Source: Pseudoflavonifractor sp902362925 (GTDB lineage: Bacteria; Bacillota; Clostridia; Oscillospirales; Oscillospiraceae). From it: 64,000 nt of DNA. Position numbers and translations under genes: made by a program. Below, in pieces: positions 8,382-15,080 of the stretch (positions within the stretch are counted from its first letter, which is position 1; every line of letters begins with the position of its first letter). Under the pieces are notes generated by a model. That model saw nothing but the letters and a program-made list of their open reading frames with translations. It was not told where the DNA came from and ran no database searches. Location of the stretch: NCBI GenBank assembly GCA_902362925.1, contig CABIYL010000001.1. One strand, 5' to 3'.

Positions 8382-10373
8382 TTATTCATCCTCAAAATAC
8401 TGGTCAATGGACCGGATGAGGTTCCGTGTGACCTGGTCCAGGGTACCGGGCACCTGGGCGCCTGCGGTGGCGGCATTGCCGCCGCCGCCCAGCTTCTCCA
8501 GCACCACCTGGACGTTGGTGTCCCCCATGCTGCGGGCCGAGATGATGACCCGCTCCCCGTCGGGGAAGAGGACAAAGGACGCGTCGATGCCCGCGATGTT
8601 CAGCAGCTCGTCGGCGGCCTGGGCGGCGGTGACCCGGCCCACAGTGTGGTCCACCCGGGCCACGGCGATGTTGTTGCGGTACATCTTGGCGTTCTGGATG
8701 ATGTCGTACTTGGCGATGGTGCCCTCCAGGTCGTTCTGGAAGAGCTTCTTCACGTCGCCGGTGTCGGCGCCCGCACGGCGCAGGTAAGCCGCCGCCTCAA
8801 AGGTGCGGCCGCCGGTGCGCATGGTGAACTGCTTGGTGTCCAGCACGATGCCGGCCAGCAGGGCCTCCGCCTCCAGACGCAGCATGTCGGCCGGCTCCAT
8901 GGCGTACTGGAGCAGCTCGGTGACCAGCTCGCTGGCCGAGGAGGCGTAGGGCTCGTGGAAATTGAGGGCGGCGTTGGCGATGTAGGTGGCCGCCCGGCGG
9001 TGGTGGTCGATGACCGCCACCTTGTTGCAGGACTCCAGCACCTCCTGGGCGGACACCTGCTCGGGCCGGTTGGTGTCCACCACCACCAGCAGGGCGTTGG
9101 CGTCGGCCATGATGAGGGCGTCCTGGGCGGAGAGGAACACATCCCGGTACTCGGGCAGGGCGGCCAGCCGGTCGGCCATGACGCTGGCCGGGTTGCGGCC
9201 GCTCTCCTTGATGATATGGGCGGGTACGCCCCGCTTGCGGCACAGGGAGATGACACCTGCCGCCGCGCCCATGCAGTCCAGGTCGGGGTACTTGTGGCCC
9301 ATGACGAACACCATGGACGCCGAGCTGACCAGCTCGGACAGGGCGTTGGCCATGACCCGGCTCTTGACCTTGGTGCGCTTCTCGGTCTCCTTGGACCGGC
9401 CGCCGTAGAACTCGAAGGTGAACTTGTTCTTCACCACCGCCTGGTCGCCGCCACGGGACAGGGCCATGTCGATGGACAGGTTGGCGAACTGGAACAGCTC
9501 CTGGAGGCTGTCGGCGTCCTTGCCGATGCCGATGGACAGGGTGGCGGGGATGCCGTTGGGGCTGGTGATGGCGTGGACCGCGTCCAGCACGGAGTATTTT
9601 CCGTCCTGATAGGCCTGGAGGTGGCGCTCCTCGAAGATAAAGAGGTAGTGATCCCGGCTGTACCGGCAGAAGATGCCGCCGGCAGGGGCCACCCACTCGT
9701 CCAGCCGTGCGTTGATCTCGCTGAGCAGGGCGGAGCTGGCGTTGTCCGACAGGCCCTTGAGAATCTCCTCGTAGTTGTCCAGCAGGAGGATGGCCACCAC
9801 GGGCCGGGAGTCGTAAAACTCCTCCTTCACGCTGGAGAACTCGGTCACATCCACCCAGTAGGTGGTGGCCAGGAAGCTCTGGCGGCCACGGTCGTCGGTG
9901 CGCACCAGGTGGCCGTACACCAGGAACCGCCGGTCGCCAATCCGCACCTCGTTGGGGCACTGGCTCTTGCCCTCCATGAGCCAGCGGGAGTTGAAGTCGG
10001 GCACCGCTGCGGACAGCTTGGTGTCAAACAGGTGCTCCCGCTCGCCGGTGAGCTGGAGAAAGCGCTCGTTGGACCAGATGACCTCGTCGGTCTCCGGCTT
10101 GAAGATGACCATGGGCAAAGGGGCGTTGACCATGGTGTCCTTGGTGGCCACGTCGATGTTGCAGGTGACGTTGTCGATATACTTGAGGATTTCCCGGCGG
10201 CGCAGGTTGCTGGCTCTGCGGAAGTAGCAGTAGAGCATGAGCACCACCACCGCCTCGGCAAGCCCCAGGTAGAGGTTAAAGAATGCGGAGGCCACGGTGA
10301 AGCACACCAGGGCGATAAAATAGAGCCTCAGACTGGGCTCCAGCAGATGACTGAGCTTGTTTTTCTTTTTCAT
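8382..10373 (-). CDS. gdpP: Cyclic-di-AMP phosphodiesterase GdpP (DHH family)
   Basis: A 663-residue membrane enzyme that hydrolyses c-di-AMP and so affects osmotic and cell-wall balance. Two N-terminal membrane segments (about 15-60) are followed by a PAS-like domain (about 80-170), a degenerate GGDEF domain (about 175-300, without an intact active-site GGDEF) and a DHH/DHHA1 catalytic module. Visible catalytic motifs are GHKYPDLDCMG, VVDTNRPE, VIDHHR and, in DHHA1, GGGGNAATAGA. I place the start at 10373 because GAGGTGAGG precedes it; an upstream ATG at 10394 would add seven residues and has no such site. First gene of gdpP-rplI-dnaB. Confidence 0.94.
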   Translation of the reverse strand: MKKKNKLSHLLEPSLRLYFIALVCFTVASAFFNLYLGLAEAVVVLMLYCYFRRASNLRRREILKYIDNVTCNIDVATKDTMVNAPLPMVIFKPETDEVIWSNERFLQLTGEREHLFDTKLSAAVPDFNSRWLMEGKSQCPNEVRIGDRRFLVYGHLVRTDDRGRQSFLATTYWVDVTEFSSVKEEFYDSRPVVAILLLDNYEEILKGLSDNASSALLSEINARLDEWVAPAGGIFCRYSRDHYLFIFEERHLQAYQDGKYSVLDAVHAITSPNGIPATLSIGIGKDADSLQELFQFANLSIDMALSRGGDQAVVKNKFTFEFYGGRSKETEKRTKVKSRVMANALSELVSSASMVFVMGHKYPDLDCMGAAAGVISLCRKRGVPAHIIKESGRNPASVMADRLAALPEYRDVFLSAQDALIMADANALLVVVDTNRPEQVSAQEVLESCNKVAVIDHHRRAATYIANAALNFHEPYASSASELVTELLQYAMEPADMLRLEAEALLAGIVLDTKQFTMRTGGRTFEAAAYLRRAGADTGDVKKLFQNDLEGTIAKYDIIQNAKMYRNNIAVARVDHTVGRVTAAQAADELLNIAGIDASFVLFPDGERVIISARSMGDTNVQVVLEKLGGGGNAATAGAQVPGTLDQVTRNLIRSIDQYFEDE

Positions 10374-10414
10374 GGCGTCCTCACCTCGGCACACAGCACA
10401 TAATGAGAGAGATT

Positions 10415-10443
10415 ATTATATCAAGAAAGTCCAGAAAAGTCTA
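10415..10443 (-). promoter_or_regulatory. Promoter of gdpP-rplI-dnaB
   Basis: Read on the minus strand: TAGACT (10443-10438), 17 bp, TATAAT (10420-10415), about 40 bp before the gdpP start. It lies left of the mobile element, so the insertion leaves the host promoter intact. Confidence 0.55.
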
Positions 10444-10490
10444 CTATCCTTTGCCCCGCAGCGCTTCCGGCACATTTCCCGCCGAAAAAG

Positions 10491-10506
10491 TGCAACAGTT
10501 TGCAAC
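10491..10506. repeat. Paired TGCAAC motif, left end (possible integrase arm site)
   Basis: TGCAAC occurs at 10491-10496 and 10501-10506, about one helical turn apart, just past the integrase stop. Similar pairs occur at 12132-12148 and 20964-20980. Confidence 0.35.
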
Positions 10507-10555
10507 CGGCGGCGCTGTGTTGCGGTCTGCATGGGCTTATTTGGGCCCACCTGAG

Positions 10556-11650
10556 CTATATTGCGGAAGATTCTGGCCGGAACGCAGCGTCCACTTTTGT
10601 GGCCGTCTCCCGCTGCCGGGACCGCTTGTCGTAATGGGTGTATACCCGCAGCGTCATGGCCGGGGTGGTATGCCCCAGCAGGTACTGGACCTCCTTCAGG
10701 TCTGCCCCCGTGGCCATAAGCCGGGAGGCGTAGGTGTGCCGCAGCAGGTGAGGGTGAACGTAGAAGTCCAGGGCCGCCCCCTTGTGGACCACCGCGCCGC
10801 CGGAGTCCACAGCGCAGAGAAATTGCAGCTGCCGGGTGATCCGCTTTGCGGATTGCATGTCCATCGCCCCCACCACTGTCATGGTGTCCGTGGCCCGCCG
10901 TCTTTGCCGCAGCGCCTCCAGCAGAACGTCCGGTATCGGCAGCACCCGCTTTGCGCCCTGGGTTTTCAGGCGGTCCGTGAGCTCCAGCCCGGACCTGTGG
11001 AATACCGCCTGTCGCCGGACGGTGATGGTCCTGCCGGTGAAGTCCACACTGTCCCAGCACAGCCCCAGCGCCTCGCCCCGGCGCAGACCGGCAAAGAGGC
11101 ACAGGCATACAAAGACATACAGGTCATCGCCCTTGGCCTTTGCCGCCGCCAGCAGGGCGCGGACCTGGCCCTCGGTGAGGGGCACCCGCTCGGCTGGCGG
11201 TGTCCCTCCCGGCTTGAACTGAGAGGTGACCGGGCTCACCGCGATGACGCGATTGTCAATGGCGAACTGGAACACCTCCCGCATCCGGGAGAGCAGGGCG
11301 GCCTGGGTTCCCTTGGCCAGCTCAGCGGCCTCGGACATGACACGGGCAATGTGGACGGGGCGGATATCCCGGACCCGGAGATGCCCGATGTAGGGCAGTA
11401 CATGGCGGTCCAGGGTGATGTTGATGAGGCGGATGGTGTTTTCGTTCACCTTGGGCCGCTTGCAGAAGTCCAGCCAGGTCCGGGTGAGCTCCCGGAATGT
11501 CGTGTTGTCCCCGATATTGATGCCCATGCACAGCTCCAGCTGCGCCCGCTGCACCTTCTCGTCCAGCTCCTTCTGCGTCTTGGCCCGGATATATTTCCGC
11601 TTCCCATCGGGGCAGCGGAGTGCTTTGGTCAGATATTTTGTGCTTGCCAT
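10556..11650 (-). CDS. Tyrosine recombinase / integrase
   Basis: A 364-residue site-specific recombinase that would integrate and excise the element. The N-terminal part (about 5-45) is an AP2-like arm-binding domain, then a SAM-like core-binding domain (about 50-145) and the catalytic domain. Catalytic residues are visible: Arg in GLRRGEAL (about 190), His-x-x-Arg in HLLRH (about 301-304), His in LLGHTTP (about 327) and the nucleophile Tyr in VYTHYD (about 337). The start at 11650 follows AGGGGGAAAATCTC; an in-frame ATG at 11719 lacks a good site. It reads outward toward the left junction, as integrases of such elements usually do. Confidence 0.95.
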   Translation of the reverse strand: MASTKYLTKALRCPDGKRKYIRAKTQKELDEKVQRAQLELCMGINIGDNTTFRELTRTWLDFCKRPKVNENTIRLINITLDRHVLPYIGHLRVRDIRPVHIARVMSEAAELAKGTQAALLSRMREVFQFAIDNRVIAVSPVTSQFKPGGTPPAERVPLTEGQVRALLAAAKAKGDDLYVFVCLCLFAGLRRGEALGLCWDSVDFTGRTITVRRQAVFHRSGLELTDRLKTQGAKRVLPIPDVLLEALRQRRRATDTMTVVGAMDMQSAKRITRQLQFLCAVDSGGAVVHKGAALDFYVHPHLLRHTYASRLMATGADLKEVQYLLGHTTPAMTLRVYTHYDKRSRQRETATKVDAAFRPESSAI

Positions 11651-12224
11651 GAGATTTTCCCCCTTGTAATCCGTCGGCCAGACTGATACAATGAGGGTAG
11701 TTAACATAACTATGCGCACCGTGGCCGTCTCCTGTTGCAGCAGGGGGCGGCTCTTTTTATCGGCGCTCGGCTTTGCAGGTAGTCCACAGGTGGGCGGACC
11801 TGCCCGCCTTTTAGTTTCCTTGTTTTACCATTTTTAAAAACGGATTTTGGAGTGTCGCGATTTCCGAGGGGCAATTTCCTAAAAAGCGACCCCCCGCCCT
11901 TCGGGGACCATACCCCCTACCCCCTCCCCCTGGGCGGCGGTGGACTACCCGGGGGGGGGCTGCCCGGTACCCCCTACCCCTACCCGTGCCCCTACGGCCC
12001 GGGGGGTGGGTGGCCCTTGTCTCCTGGCCCTGGCTGCCGGTGTGGGAGTGGGATTATTGTGCGGTGAAACGCCCATGGTGCCCGCTATGCCTTGGGCCCC
12101 AATGGTTCCGCGCCGCTGTCCTGCCTGGAAGTGCAACCGATGTGCAACAACCGGCCATCTCCGGCGTGTTCTCTCCGCGCTGCTGAGGCTCCCCCGCTCG
12201 CCGGCGGGAAGTCCACAGGGGCGA
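11651..12224. other. Noncoding region upstream of the integrase with a C/G-run tract
   Basis: No credible gene in this 574-bp stretch; open frames here give only Pro/Gly-rich text. It contains a hairpin (GCCG-t-CTCCTG / CAGGGG-g-CGGC followed by TCTTTTT, about 11724-11758), a tract of C runs then G runs at about 11888-12010 (for example CCCCCTACCCCCTCCCCC and GGGGGGGGG), and the TGCAAC pair at 12132-12148. Confidence 0.5.
12132..12148. repeat. Paired TGCAAC motif, internal copy
   Basis: TGCAAC at 12132-12137 and 12143-12148, 11 bp apart start to start. Same arrangement as at both ends of the element. Confidence 0.35.
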
Positions 12225-12410
12225 TCACTTAGAAGGGGCGTCGCGGTCCATAGCTTCATCAATCGCGCGATTGATGAAGCTATTCAGGCTTTCTCCTTGC
12301 TCCTTTGCGTGGGCTCTGATAATGTCCTTTTTGCCCTTGGGCATAGTTAGGTTCACGCGGTCTACATTTTCCTTCTGCCACTGATTCTTGTAATCTGTTT
12401 TTCCTGCCAT
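12225..12410 (-). CDS. Ribbon-helix-helix (Arc/CopG-type) small DNA-binding protein
   Basis: A 61-residue protein with the ribbon-helix-helix pattern: a short strand (RVNLTMP), a helix (KKDIIRAHAKEQG), a turn with Ser-Leu-Asn, and a second helix (SFINRAIDEAM). Such proteins act as dimeric repressors or as antitoxins in mobile elements. GGAGG lies 7 bp before the ATG. No toxin partner is adjacent. Its promoter region carries three copies of TCGTGCGCA, which it may bind to control itself and the divergent small-gene operon. A perfect 34-bp palindrome lies inside the gene. Confidence 0.8.
   Translation of the reverse strand: MAGKTDYKNQWQKENVDRVNLTMPKGKKDIIRAHAKEQGESLNSFINRAIDEAMDRDAPSK
12250..12283. 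repeat. Perfect 34-bp palindrome inside the ribbon-helix-helix gene
   Basis: The 17-base arm 12250-12266 is the exact reverse complement of 12267-12283, with no loop. It codes for the second helix (SFINRAIDEA) on the minus strand, and the plus strand in the matching frame spells nearly the same peptide. Confidence 0.9.
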
Positions 12411-12464
12411 TGCTTGCCTCCTCTCCGGGGTCTACAAAAGGTATACCCCTTCCATCATGGCTCA

Positions 12465-12493
12465 ATTATAGCGCAAATGTCAATCGTGCGCAA
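12465..12493 (-). promoter_or_regulatory. Promoter for the ribbon-helix-helix gene
   Basis: Read on the minus strand: TTGCGC (12493-12488), 17 bp, TATAAT (12470-12465). Operator copy 1 overlaps the -35 hexamer, which suits autorepression. Confidence 0.6.
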
Positions 12494-12562
12494 GATGCAA
12501 AATCAACAAATAATCGTGCGCAAGACTGTGCGTTGTGCCAATTGCAAAATCGTGCGCACGAT
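12482..12562. promoter_or_regulatory. Three operator-like repeats AATCGTGCGCA
   Basis: Copies start at 12482, 12512 and 12548 (30 and 36 bp apart). The third is extended to the perfect palindrome ATCGTGCGCACGAT (12549-12562). Copy 1 overlaps the leftward promoter and copy 3 sits in the spacer of the rightward promoter, so one repressor could shut both. Confidence 0.65.
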
Positions 12563-12570
12563 GCTATAAT
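12542..12570 (+). promoter_or_regulatory. Promoter for the rightward small-gene operon
   Basis: TTGCAA (12542-12547), 17-bp spacer, TATAAT (12565-12570). The palindromic operator fills the spacer. Confidence 0.65.
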
Positions 12571-12677
12571 TCATCATGTCAGGAGGGACAAGCCCCGGGA
12601 GCCCGCCACGCCGCTGCAATACGCGAAACCGCCGCAGTACCGGGGCCCCTCACCAATTAAATAAGGAGGTCAGCACC

Positions 12678-12947
12678 GTGAGCACGCACGAACTGGAAAG
12701 GAAGGTCCGGGAGCTACGACAGCTCCAAAGCCTCATCGAGGAAGCCACCCAGGAGGCGGAGGCCATTAAGGACGCCATCAAGCTCCACATGGGCGACGCC
12801 GAGGAGCTGCGGGCGGGGGAGTACAAAGTGCGCTGGACGCGCTGCACTACCACCCGTGTGGACACCACCGCACTGAGGGCCGCCGCGCCGGAACTGGTGG
12901 AGCGGTTCACCAAGACCACTGTCACCCGCCGCTTCACCGTAGCATGA
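12678..12947 (+). CDS. Conserved phage/element small protein, function unknown
   Basis: An 89-residue protein. The GTG start at 12678 is chosen because AAGGAGGT lies 7 bp before it; the open frame extends upstream to 12576 but that part overlaps the promoter region. Residues 1-40 form a predicted coiled coil rich in Glu, Gln and Leu. The C-terminal half has the pattern GEYKVRWTRCTTTRVDTTAL and ends with ERFTKTTVTRRFTVA, which I recall from small proteins of Firmicute phages and integrative elements near replication genes. No function can be given. Confidence 0.7.
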   Translation: MSTHELERKVRELRQLQSLIEEATQEAEAIKDAIKLHMGDAEELRAGEYKVRWTRCTTTRVDTTALRAAAPELVERFTKTTVTRRFTVA

Positions 12948-12956
12948 GAAATGCCC

Positions 12957-13046
12957 CTTGCGTCACAGCCGACCAAAGCAGACGCAAGAGGCACCACAAC
13001 CCCCAAAACAATAAGGGGGACTGAGGCGAGTATACCACAGTCCCCC
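12957..13046. other. Two back-to-back hairpins between small genes
   Basis: Hairpin A: CTTGCGTC (12957-12964) with GACGCAAG (12981-12988). Hairpin B: GGGGGACTG (13015-13023) with CAGTCCCCC (13038-13046), both perfect. Neither has a clear T tail, so these may be a processed or regulatory RNA structure rather than terminators. Confidence 0.5.
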
Positions 13047-13069
13047 GCCCACTACAAGGAGGATTTGAC

Positions 13070-13159
13070 ATGAAAGAGATTATTATTCGTATGCTGGACC
13101 GACTGGACGACCGCAAGCTGGACCTGGTGTTCTTCTTCATCCGGGGTCTGACGGGCTGA
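13070..13159 (+). CDS. Micro-protein of 29 residues
   Basis: A very short gene beginning ATGAAAGAG with AAGGAGG 6 bp upstream. The product, beginning MKEIIIRMLDRLDD and ending in FFFIRGLTG, is one amphipathic helix with a Leu/Phe/Ile face and acidic-basic opposite face. Similar 25-35 residue proteins starting MKE-x-I-x-x-L-x-x-L recur in Firmicute mobile elements, without known function. The strong ribosome site and position in the operon support it as real. Confidence 0.6.
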   Translation: MKEIIIRMLDRLDDRKLDLVFFFIRGLTG

Positions 13160-13312
13160 CGAAGCACTGAGGGGGTGGGGCAGAGCTCCGCCCCCTCCAC
13201 AGCCTCAGCGGGAAAGGAGGTGAGGCCGGGAGCACAGGGGACGCCCGCCCCGGCAGGACAGAACAGGACCAGCGCCGCCCGACGCGGCGCCAACAAGGAA
13301 AGGAGTACCCAA

Positions 13313-13498
13313 ATGGAACTGGATCAGCTCAGGAGACGCGCACGCCGCCACAACCTCCGCATCATCACGGACCGGAGCACCGGCCTTTACTACCTGGTGG
13401 ACATTGACACGAACTGTGTCGCCGCCCCCGGCCCCATGAACCTGGGCTCGGTGGAGGCCTGGCTCGATGACCTGGACAGCGAGGAGGGCGCGGAGTAA
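13313..13498 (+). CDS. Small hypothetical element protein (61 aa)
   Basis: The ATG at 13313 follows AAGGAAAGGAG with 7 bp spacing. The sequence starts with a basic helix (LRRRARRHNLRII), then a beta-like stretch (TGLYYLVDI) and an acidic tail ending in WLDDLDSEEGAE. The upstream extension of the frame to 13175 is low-complexity and lacks a ribosome site. I do not recognise the family; the fold pattern resembles small element proteins of about 60 residues that follow regulators. Confidence 0.6.
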   Translation: MELDQLRRRARRHNLRIITDRSTGLYYLVDIDTNCVAAPGPMNLGSVEAWLDDLDSEEGAE

Positions 13499-13679
13499 GC
13501 CGATCCGCCGATCATGTCGTCCACAGGGGTGCCCGCTCGGTGTTATGCCGGGCGGGCGCTTCTGCTGTCCGGCGTATCCCTTCTGTAACCTCACAGGCGG
13601 CCCGCAGAGCGGCGCAGAAACTGACATGGTATAACTACTCTCTCCGGCGGCTCTGCGGCGCTCCTGGCCGTCCCCGGGG

Positions 13680-14461
13680 CTATGCTGTGGACTTCTCCGC
13701 TCCGCCGCTGCTGCCCTTCAGGAACGAGCGGGTGAGCGCTTCCCGCCGCAGAACTTCCCGCTCCACGGGGGCAACGCCGGTGCGCTGGAACCGGCGCAGG
13801 CCAACGCCAGAAAGGTAGTTCGTGCGCTCCTCCAGGAACTGCCCCAGCCCCAGCGCGGCACAGCGGGAGCGGAGCGCTTGGATGCCGTCCCGTTTCAGCT
13901 GCTTCACCCGCGCCGGGTCTGCCCCGCGCCGGGCCGCTACGGTCTCCGCGCTCAGCCCGTCCAGACAGCAGCCGCGCACCGTTGCGGCCTGGGCCTCCGG
14001 TATGCGCTCCAGTGCCCGCTCCAGCGCCGCCCGGAGCTGCTGCCGGTACACCTCATTTTCCACAGACTCGAAAGCGCTGCCCGGTGCTTCGACGGTATCC
14101 CCCAGGGTGAGATCGTCGCCCTCGCTGCCCTGTACCGGCGCATCCAGGCTCAGCGCCTGGTTCAGCGGCTTTCTGGTCGTGCTCTCCTCCGCCGTCAGCC
14201 GGATAAAGCGCCGCCGTATCAGCGTGGCCAGCAGCGCGGAGAAACTGCCCTGTTCCGGAGCGTAGGCCGCCACGGCGTCCAGGAACGCGAAATAACTCTC
14301 CTGCACAAGGTCATCCACATCATAGCCGCATTGTGCCGCCCGCTCAGGCTGTTGGCGATCTTGTAGACGAGGCGGCGCTGGGAATTCCACAGGGGTTCCA
14401 ACTGGTCCGCCTGTCCGGCCTGTGCTGCCAGCGCCATTGCGTCCACTTCTGCGCTGTTCAT
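13680..14461 (-). pseudogene. Sigma-70-family factor, split by a frameshift
   Basis: Two overlapping frames together make one sigma-factor-like protein. The first frame, from ATG 14461 with AAAGGAG 9 bp upstream, encodes the region-1/2 start (MNSAEVDAMALAAQAG ... RRLVYKIANSL). It then runs on in a meaningless frame. The next frame picks up at CGYDVDDLVQESYFAFLDAV (region 2) and continues through region 4 (LERIPEAQAATVRG ... LSAETVAARRGADPARVKQLKRDG) to the stop at 13680. One base is missing in the G/C run around 14335-14345. It is a decayed gene, an assembly error or a programmed frameshift. Such factors in elements control late or transfer genes. Confidence 0.75.
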
Positions 14462-14532
14462 TGCGTCCATCTCCTTTCCAGTTTTTGAGCGTTTTCCCTC
14501 TTCCACGCCCCAGGAATTTCCATAATATCGAA

Positions 14533-14559
14533 TTTCGTACACGATTATTTTGTATACGA
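14533..14559. promoter_or_regulatory. Inverted repeat upstream of the sigma-like gene
   Basis: TTCGTACAC (14533-14541) and GTATACGAA (14551-14559) pair with one mismatch around a 9-bp spacer, some 75 bp before the sigma-like ATG. A likely operator; binder unknown. Confidence 0.45.
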
Positions 14560-14661
14560 ACTAATTTGAGCTGCCCGGTTCCTCCCATATTATACCACCG
14601 CCTTGATATGTAGTCCACATCTTAGAGACATAATCTGTGATTCTGTATTTCTATAATGGAC

Positions 14662-14772
14662 TTGTAGCAATGTAGCAATTTCAACTACTGTTTTTTACAA
14701 AATCCCACGCGAGGAATTTAAATTTTAAAAAGTTTGCAGAAATCGCCCAACAAAACTGCTACATTGCTACAA
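14662..14772. other. Candidate replication origin of the element
   Basis: The arm TTGTAGCAATGTAGCA (14662-14677) is the exact reverse complement of 14757-14772. Each arm is two tandem copies of TGTAGCAA (one imperfect in the right arm). The space between is AT-rich (GGAATTTAAATTTTAAAAAG at about 14711). Iterons, an AT-rich core and an adjacent primase-helicase gene are the usual parts of P4-type origins. Confidence 0.45.
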
Positions 14773-14876
14773 CGCCGTTTTCCCGCTCGGAGTATGCCAC
14801 CTGTGGACTACCGGCGCGGGCAGGACGGCAGGAAAGAGGGTGTCCACAGTGGGGCAGATAGCCGCCCTTGCATTTC

Positions 14877-14941
14877 TTGCAGTTTTGTATGTGCCAGTCT
14901 CGCGAAGAGTCTCCATATGGAGGACCCATATAAAACTGCAA
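14877..14941. other. Imperfect 15-bp inverted repeat with inner palindrome
   Basis: Arms 14877-14891 and 14927-14941 pair with one G-T position; the loop contains the palindrome CTCCATATGGAG (14911-14922). It may be an RNA structure or a protein-binding site. Confidence 0.4.
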
Positions 14942-15080
14942 TATTTGCAATACAGCCTCTTGACGCCCTCCGCTGTGGATTTCGGGTGCGGCAGGACAAC
15001 AGAACAGGCGGAGAGGGAATCGACACCCGCACAAGGGCCGTTTCACTCCTCCGCCTGTTCAGTTAGCACCTGTGGAATTC

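Larger units (their letters stand above)
14462..15080. other. Structured noncoding region between sigma-like gene and primase gene
   Basis: No credible gene in 619 bp. It holds an operator-like inverted repeat TTCGTACAC / GTATACGAA (14533-14559), the 16-bp inverted repeat with AT-rich centre (14662-14772), an imperfect 15-bp inverted repeat (14877-14941), and four TGTGGA/TCCACA motifs between about 14811 and 15078 that resemble DnaA-box cores. Confidence 0.5.

Noticed and set aside
11852..12067. Pro/Gly-rich plus-strand frame upstream of the integrase
   Set aside because: It is a translation of C and G runs, has no ribosome site and covers likely regulatory DNA.
12225..12410. Toxin-antitoxin module
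   Set aside because: The ribbon-helix-helix protein looks like an antitoxin, but no toxin gene (RelE, Fic, PIN type) lies on either side.
14734..15066. Several 70-110 residue frames in the gap between sigma-like and primase genes
   Set aside because: None has a good start site, and they overlap the inverted repeats; composition looks random.
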